From positions 1 through 27,322 of the forward strand of contig JAIPMN010002997.1 of assembly GCA_020650975.1 (NCBI GenBank): DNA of 27,322 bases. Direction: 5' to 3'. The DNA comes from Apostichopus californicus (taxonomy: Eukaryota; Echinodermata; Holothuroidea; Aspidochirotida; Stichopodidae). The stretch's first letter is position 1. Each line of letters begins with the position of its first letter. Of this stretch, positions 12,701 through 18,700 are shown piece after piece. A model generated the notes under the pieces. It had not been told where the DNA came from, searched no databases, and was given only the letters and a program-made list of their open reading frames with translations. A program made the position numbers and the translations under genes.

Positions 12701-15700
12701 CTTTTGTTGACTTTGTACCCACAAACCCAATTCCATTCTTGCCATGTAATTGTTTGCAACCGTACAGAATGTTGCCTTCAGTATGTTGTGCATAGTGGCT
12801 GTCCATTCGCCAATAGCGCTACCTTTAATAACAGGGCGGAACTCTAATGGTCATCCGAGATGACCAACTGTATGTCTGGACAACCAAACATCAGCTTTGG
12901 TGGTCGTCCTCCTGCGGACGACCAGTCGCTTACGTAAAATTCAGATTTTATCGTTACTAGATACTCCAAATAGGTGAAATGATAAAATGGTATCACCCTC
13001 CATCAATTTGGAGATACTGAAATAAAAACAAAATAGAGGTAAGACTATGTATCACTCAAAGGGGAGTTTTACTGACCCAAACCTGGTGTTCTATGCACCA
13101 AACCTACACATCTCTCCTACAGTGTGTGTGTACATATAGGTCGTTTTTTTGTTTGTTATTTTGCTACATTTTTCGGACGAACAATTCTGCCTTTCAGACA
13201 ACCAGCCATTAAGACCTGGTTATCCGAGGGACAACCACAAAAAAAATTGTTTAAAACATTACCGTAAATAAGCTGCCTGCTTCAGAGGCTATGTATAATA
13301 CACTCTATTGTATGCAATTAATTCTCACAGGAATTATCGGATGGATGTACATTTAATGTTTGTAAGGTGCTGCTCATTGCGAGTTGTAAATGCCAAAAAA
13401 AAAACTGTTTTTTCTATTTTTTATATTTATTCCATCAATACTGTTTAAAGCCACTGTTTTTAGCCCAAAGCAGATAGCTAAAAAGTTTCATCTATTGGAT
13501 CGTTCCCATTGGTCAGATTTGCTGTCATGTAAAGTCAATCAAACTAGAAACAATTGTCTGTAACCCTCTGTGTGTATCAATTTTTAGTCACTTATTTGAT
13601 TCATTGGTTTCCTTTTATGAAGCCAAAAATTAGTGTTAGGACCGATTCATTCCGGAGCATCACTGGAGTTGCCAATCGACTTGCTTTTAACGTTGATCTT
13701 CTTTAGGAGTTATCATTTGCCATCATTCTTATTTGTCGCATCTTCTTTGTGTAAATGTTTGCTAGTTTGGTGTCGATCGTAAATTTACCCGCATGCATGT
13801 GCTGGGGGCAGCACTGCGTGATACTGTCCATGGCATCCCATCGTTATCATAGCCAGCTGTGTTTGTTTTCTCATCTCGGTACCAGGCTCGACCGCAGAAC
13901 CGATGACGACTGATTTTGTAACTGATATGATAACTGATGACGGAATGGCTCCTGTCGTGCCTAAGTTTCCCGATGCGAGATTCCTAAATTGTCCACAAAA
14001 CGAGGTCCTTTCCTTCCCTTTCATAAGAGGGTCCAATATGGTTTATCTGGATATCAACCTGATAGTTCACGACTCTGGCATGCAATCAGTTGAGTATGCT
14101 ATCACTGAAGGCCCAGTGGAGCTAGTTGCATTACCGAGTAACATCACCTATCGTGAGGAATATGTTACCGGTTTACCGATCAAGGCTGCCGTAGAGGATG
14201 CAGTTAGCGGACAATTAGTGGAATGCTCTTTCACAGTGTTCTTCTCAGGTACTTTCAGCCTTCTCTGTTTGCATTTTGCTTCTACATTTTTTCTAAATTA
14301 TTCTATTGCCATTTTACAAATATTATGTTGCTCTCTGGTTTGCATGCGGTGGTTCAAGATTTGTTTCGCACTGTGTTTGCCAAAAGTCTTGTCGGTGATG
14401 GGAAGAATTGACTAAGGACGGACACAGCTGGGGTGATAGGTAACAGACAAAGTGGTGATATCCATGCTTAGTACGTACCAACTAAAGACTAAAATTACCC
14501 TACTCTGAGCAATAGCAGTAATATTTTAAGACTGGGCAACAGGTTGTGTACGTTAAATTTTGACACTGCAAACAGGAAAATTAACAAAAAATAGCATAAC
14601 AAAAAATAACAAAACTAATTGATAAATAACTTAGCTGTAAAAGATAGCAAGATTAAACATCTTTTACTTGATCCTCAATCAGCTCAACATGAGGACATCA
14701 TTGTGACACAAATACAAGTATAACATATGAATTTGACTTTATATTAGATGTTCAGGTAGACTAAACTGGAGTTCCATATATGGATGAAGCAAGAACTGTT
14801 CCAAAAAGTCTATATTTAGAATGAATCACATTTCAATTTCACTATTAAAACAACTAATGTTCATATCGTCAAGCAAAAATTCAAACTGGGGTGAATATAA
14901 CCCTATGCTCAGAAACATGGGAATTATTAATTACAATAAGATCTGTCTTTGAGGATAGAATTTAGTCACACTAGTTAAAAAATTGTTGAAGAGAGTAAGA
15001 AAAGATTAGTTTCTAAATGTCCTGGAAGCTTGCATCACACCTAGCTTTGCATGGATATTAAAATTTGCTAAATAAATTCTGGAGGTTTCAAACAAGGAAC
15101 AAGTTAGATAAAAAATTCAAGGGCAGGTTGTCTGAATTTGCATGTTTTTACACAAACTTGTACATTGTATTTGGGTATGGTATTGCATGTCATGACAATG
15201 TTCAGATTTGTTATTATAGAAAGTCTGAAAAAGGTTTAAGAAGTATGAAAAAAGTTATCCTGAGAAAAAGAATGACATAAAAATGAAAATGTCTGAACAA
15301 AAATGCATGATAGAATTAGATATAAATGAATGTAGATTCAAATCATCGGTTAGCGATAGACCCCAAGCTTGTGTACGTGTGTGATGTCACCGTTCTTTGT
15401 CTGTTACCATTTGCAGATAGAGAAGAGCCCCAGTTGGAGTGTCCCAAAGATATAGAAACAGTTACCACGGAAGATTATGTAGAGGTCTTTTGGCCCATGC
15501 CTCGCATCACTGATAACGTAGGCTTGCGAGTTGAGAACGGGATTAGGTACAATCGACAAAATGGCACAAAGTTTGAATCTTCGGCGGCCGGACGGTATCA
15601 TCTGATCTTCCTGCAGGCCACAGATATTTTCGGAAACCTTAATTCTTGCACATTCACAATCAGAGTTTTCAAAGCTAGTACGTATCTCTGCCTTCTTTTT

Positions 15701-18700
15701 TTGCAGTATGGTTGCTTCTTGAACTTTTCAGTTTTTATATCTTGTCTTTGTTATTATTTTGTTTTCCTTCTATGAGGGGGAAGGGGATGGAGAGGGAAAG
15801 GTGTCTTTCTTTATATCTTTTCTTTTTTTTTGTTGTTTACTTTGCGTCGGTATCTGTTTTTATTTTTGGACAGCTTATCCTGTGCGCACTATTTTTATAT
15901 TCGGCTTTCTTCGGAATCTTCTCTCAGTGAATAGAGTGTAAATTGGGATTGCTTGTTGGAAACTTTGATGCTATTTTTTGGTGTTCATGACAGTGGAATT
16001 GGTCATTTTGAAGAATGCTATATGTAAGCAATAATCATAACCAGCTACTGATAGATATTCACTGAAAAACATTTGTCTGGCTATGTTGTTAGTCATGCGT
16101 TAGTCAGTTGCTGGACTTTTTCTGGGTTTTGTTGTGGTTCGAGGCTTTTGATGCTCTGAGACGTTTTCTGATGCTTTCCCCCTTTTTACTCTTGTGGTAT
16201 TTTGGAATGTGTTAAGCTATCTGATATCAGTATTTTATTGTATCATATGATGTGAGGATTCTGTTGATTACAGTTTTCATTAACTATGTCTGCAATATTT
16301 TCCATCTGGCAATGACTGTATTTTTCCTCTTGCACCTAATGCTGTATTATTGTTTCATCTTGCTATGTTTTATGCTTCTGTTATCGGGAAGTTCAACCCT
16401 CTTTTTTTAAAAACATGTTATGTAGCATTTTAAGTTTATACAGTTTAATGTTTGTGTGGGGGAATTGGAGCATCCACATGTATGAAAAGTCATAGGTTTT
16501 TGTCACTATGGATATTTTGCTGCGGTGATGCTTGGTGTTTACATTTTATCTAGCATTACGGGGGATTTGTTTAGCTAATAAATGTAGAAAAAAAGATATA
16601 TATATTTATAGATTTGGAGATTATTTGATTGATAAATTATTAGTGAATTAATGGAAGTTTTGCTGTGTTATACAGTATGTGTTATTCCTAGAAGATATTC
16701 TCCATTGGTGCATACTTTATGTAATTATATTTTTGAGTAGGACTGCATGAGACAAATTGAGTACCTTGTCTGTACATTGAAAAAAACTGACCGGTGCTTG
16801 TTCATGATTTAATGAGATATTTAAGTGAAGGAAAGGTGAACTCAACGTGAAGCTTGCCACGTTCTGATGATGCCATTCTAGAGTATAGCCAAATGTGTGC
16901 CAAATAACTATAAGCTAAGGAATTCTACTTCTATTCCCAAAGTCTAAAGTTCCATTTTTTTCAGACCACATTACCTTGTGATCTTCCACAGCTCCTCCAC
17001 TTTTTTGATCTCCAAATTGCATTTCTCATATTTTTTTCATCTGACTAAAATACATTATATTATCGGACCACATACTTAGTAATATTTTGAAATCAAAATT
17101 TGTGCCCTAAACTTACCAGCTTTTTCATGATGTAGCAATGAACAATTTTATTGGCACAAAGAAAGAGCAAGCTTAGCAACTCTGCCATATTTACAGTCCA
17201 TACTCAAATAACTTTGATCATTTAAATGACTTCATAACTTAATATATTTACACCAACTTATCCACTTTGTTTTACCTTCTGAAGACGTTGCCTGTAACAG
17301 TCTACCCCTCAACAACAAATCCTCCAAGAACTGTAGTGTATCCGCTTCTGGGGAGTTCCAGTGTTCGGTGGAGTGCTTCCAGGGATATGTTTATGCACCT
17401 TCTCGTAATCTCTTCCAGTGCAAAGAGGGAGCCACGACGGGAGTGTGGGATCCCTTTTCAGGGTCGGACCTCTGCAAGAGTAAGTTATCAACCAGTGCCT
17501 CAAGCTTGCCCAGGCAATTTATTTAGCAATCATTTTGGATTCCTCATTCTCGTGGTGTGAGTGCCAAGACTGAGTGGGTTTCCTCAAGTTTGTATTCCTC
17601 TATAATGTTTTTTCCAGAAGATTTGTTTGGTTTGAACTAAAGGAATAAGTCATTCATCAGCATGTTACATCACATCTGAAAAACAGGAATTAAGTTATGG
17701 TAATAGTTGAGGTCATCCCCAGTTGGGGGTCGGGGCAATAAATGCTAAAAGGGCCTTTTACAAAAATATTAATGTTCTTAAGTTTAAAGTTCTATTTTGT
17801 AGTTTGATAATGTAAAGTGGTACATTGCTGGGCTGTCAGTGTTTTGTGAAAGTATCCTTTACTCTCATCCTGGACATATTCAATTCATGTTGTCCACTCT
17901 TTCTGTTCAAGGTTGTCAGCTAAGGTTCAAATATTCAGTTTAAGCCTTCTGAACAACCCAAAGGATAGCTCCCAGCTCCCAGATATAGCTCCCAGATATG
18001 GCAATTTGTATCTGGCCCATATCTGTGCCATAAATGGAATTTACTAATGGTACTAGTACTGGTCACCTCAGATAATTCTGCAGACACTCACCATTTAGAA
18101 TCATTATATATGTATGTATTGTATGTATTTCAGATCTTCCTGCAAGCAGGAACTCGCAAAGAAGCCATCATTGGCTAATCACAGCCGCAAGCTGACCGAA
18201 GTCAGTCTCTTAGATTCATATTTAACGTCCATGATTTTGAATTGTCAATGGTCAACAACTCTGTAACTGGACGACATACATTAATCTTGGAGTGACTCGA
18301 ACCGGGGACCTTATGATTGGAAGGCACCGGCGTTAACCACTGAGCTAACACTCCAATATATATTGTTATATATATTTGCCATGATTTCGTTCATTTATGA
18401 TTTTCTTCCCTCATACCTCTATACAGTGCCTGAGAATGGACCCCAAATATTCAAGAATGTTTTGATGACCTTTGAAGCTTCCCCTGCACTCTGTAACTTG
18501 GATGAGATGGATATTTTAGCAGTCACCTTTGACTCCATCACCCTCTCGTTGGGAGAGCTCCAGCTATGCGAACTAGGCAGAGCAGTGTCCTGCCGTCGAA
18601 GCGGGTACGACGCCCTTTGCAGTACGGTGGCCACGGATAACAACTCGCTCAAGCGGCGCAGGCGAGCTACGGGTAACGAACTGGAGCTTACCATTAGAGT

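Noticed and set aside
13785-14036. Antisense frame of 83 residues
   Set aside because: Shadow over the third HYR-like exon, which has coherent sense-strand coding.
15712-15941. Hydrophobic open frames resembling a membrane segment
   Set aside because: Caused by T-rich intron sequence; no splice sites in phase 1 and no conservation argument.
18289-18354. tRNA gene on the minus strand
   Set aside because: A and B boxes are present, but the anticodon stem and T arm do not pair; the downstream body fits a SINE.
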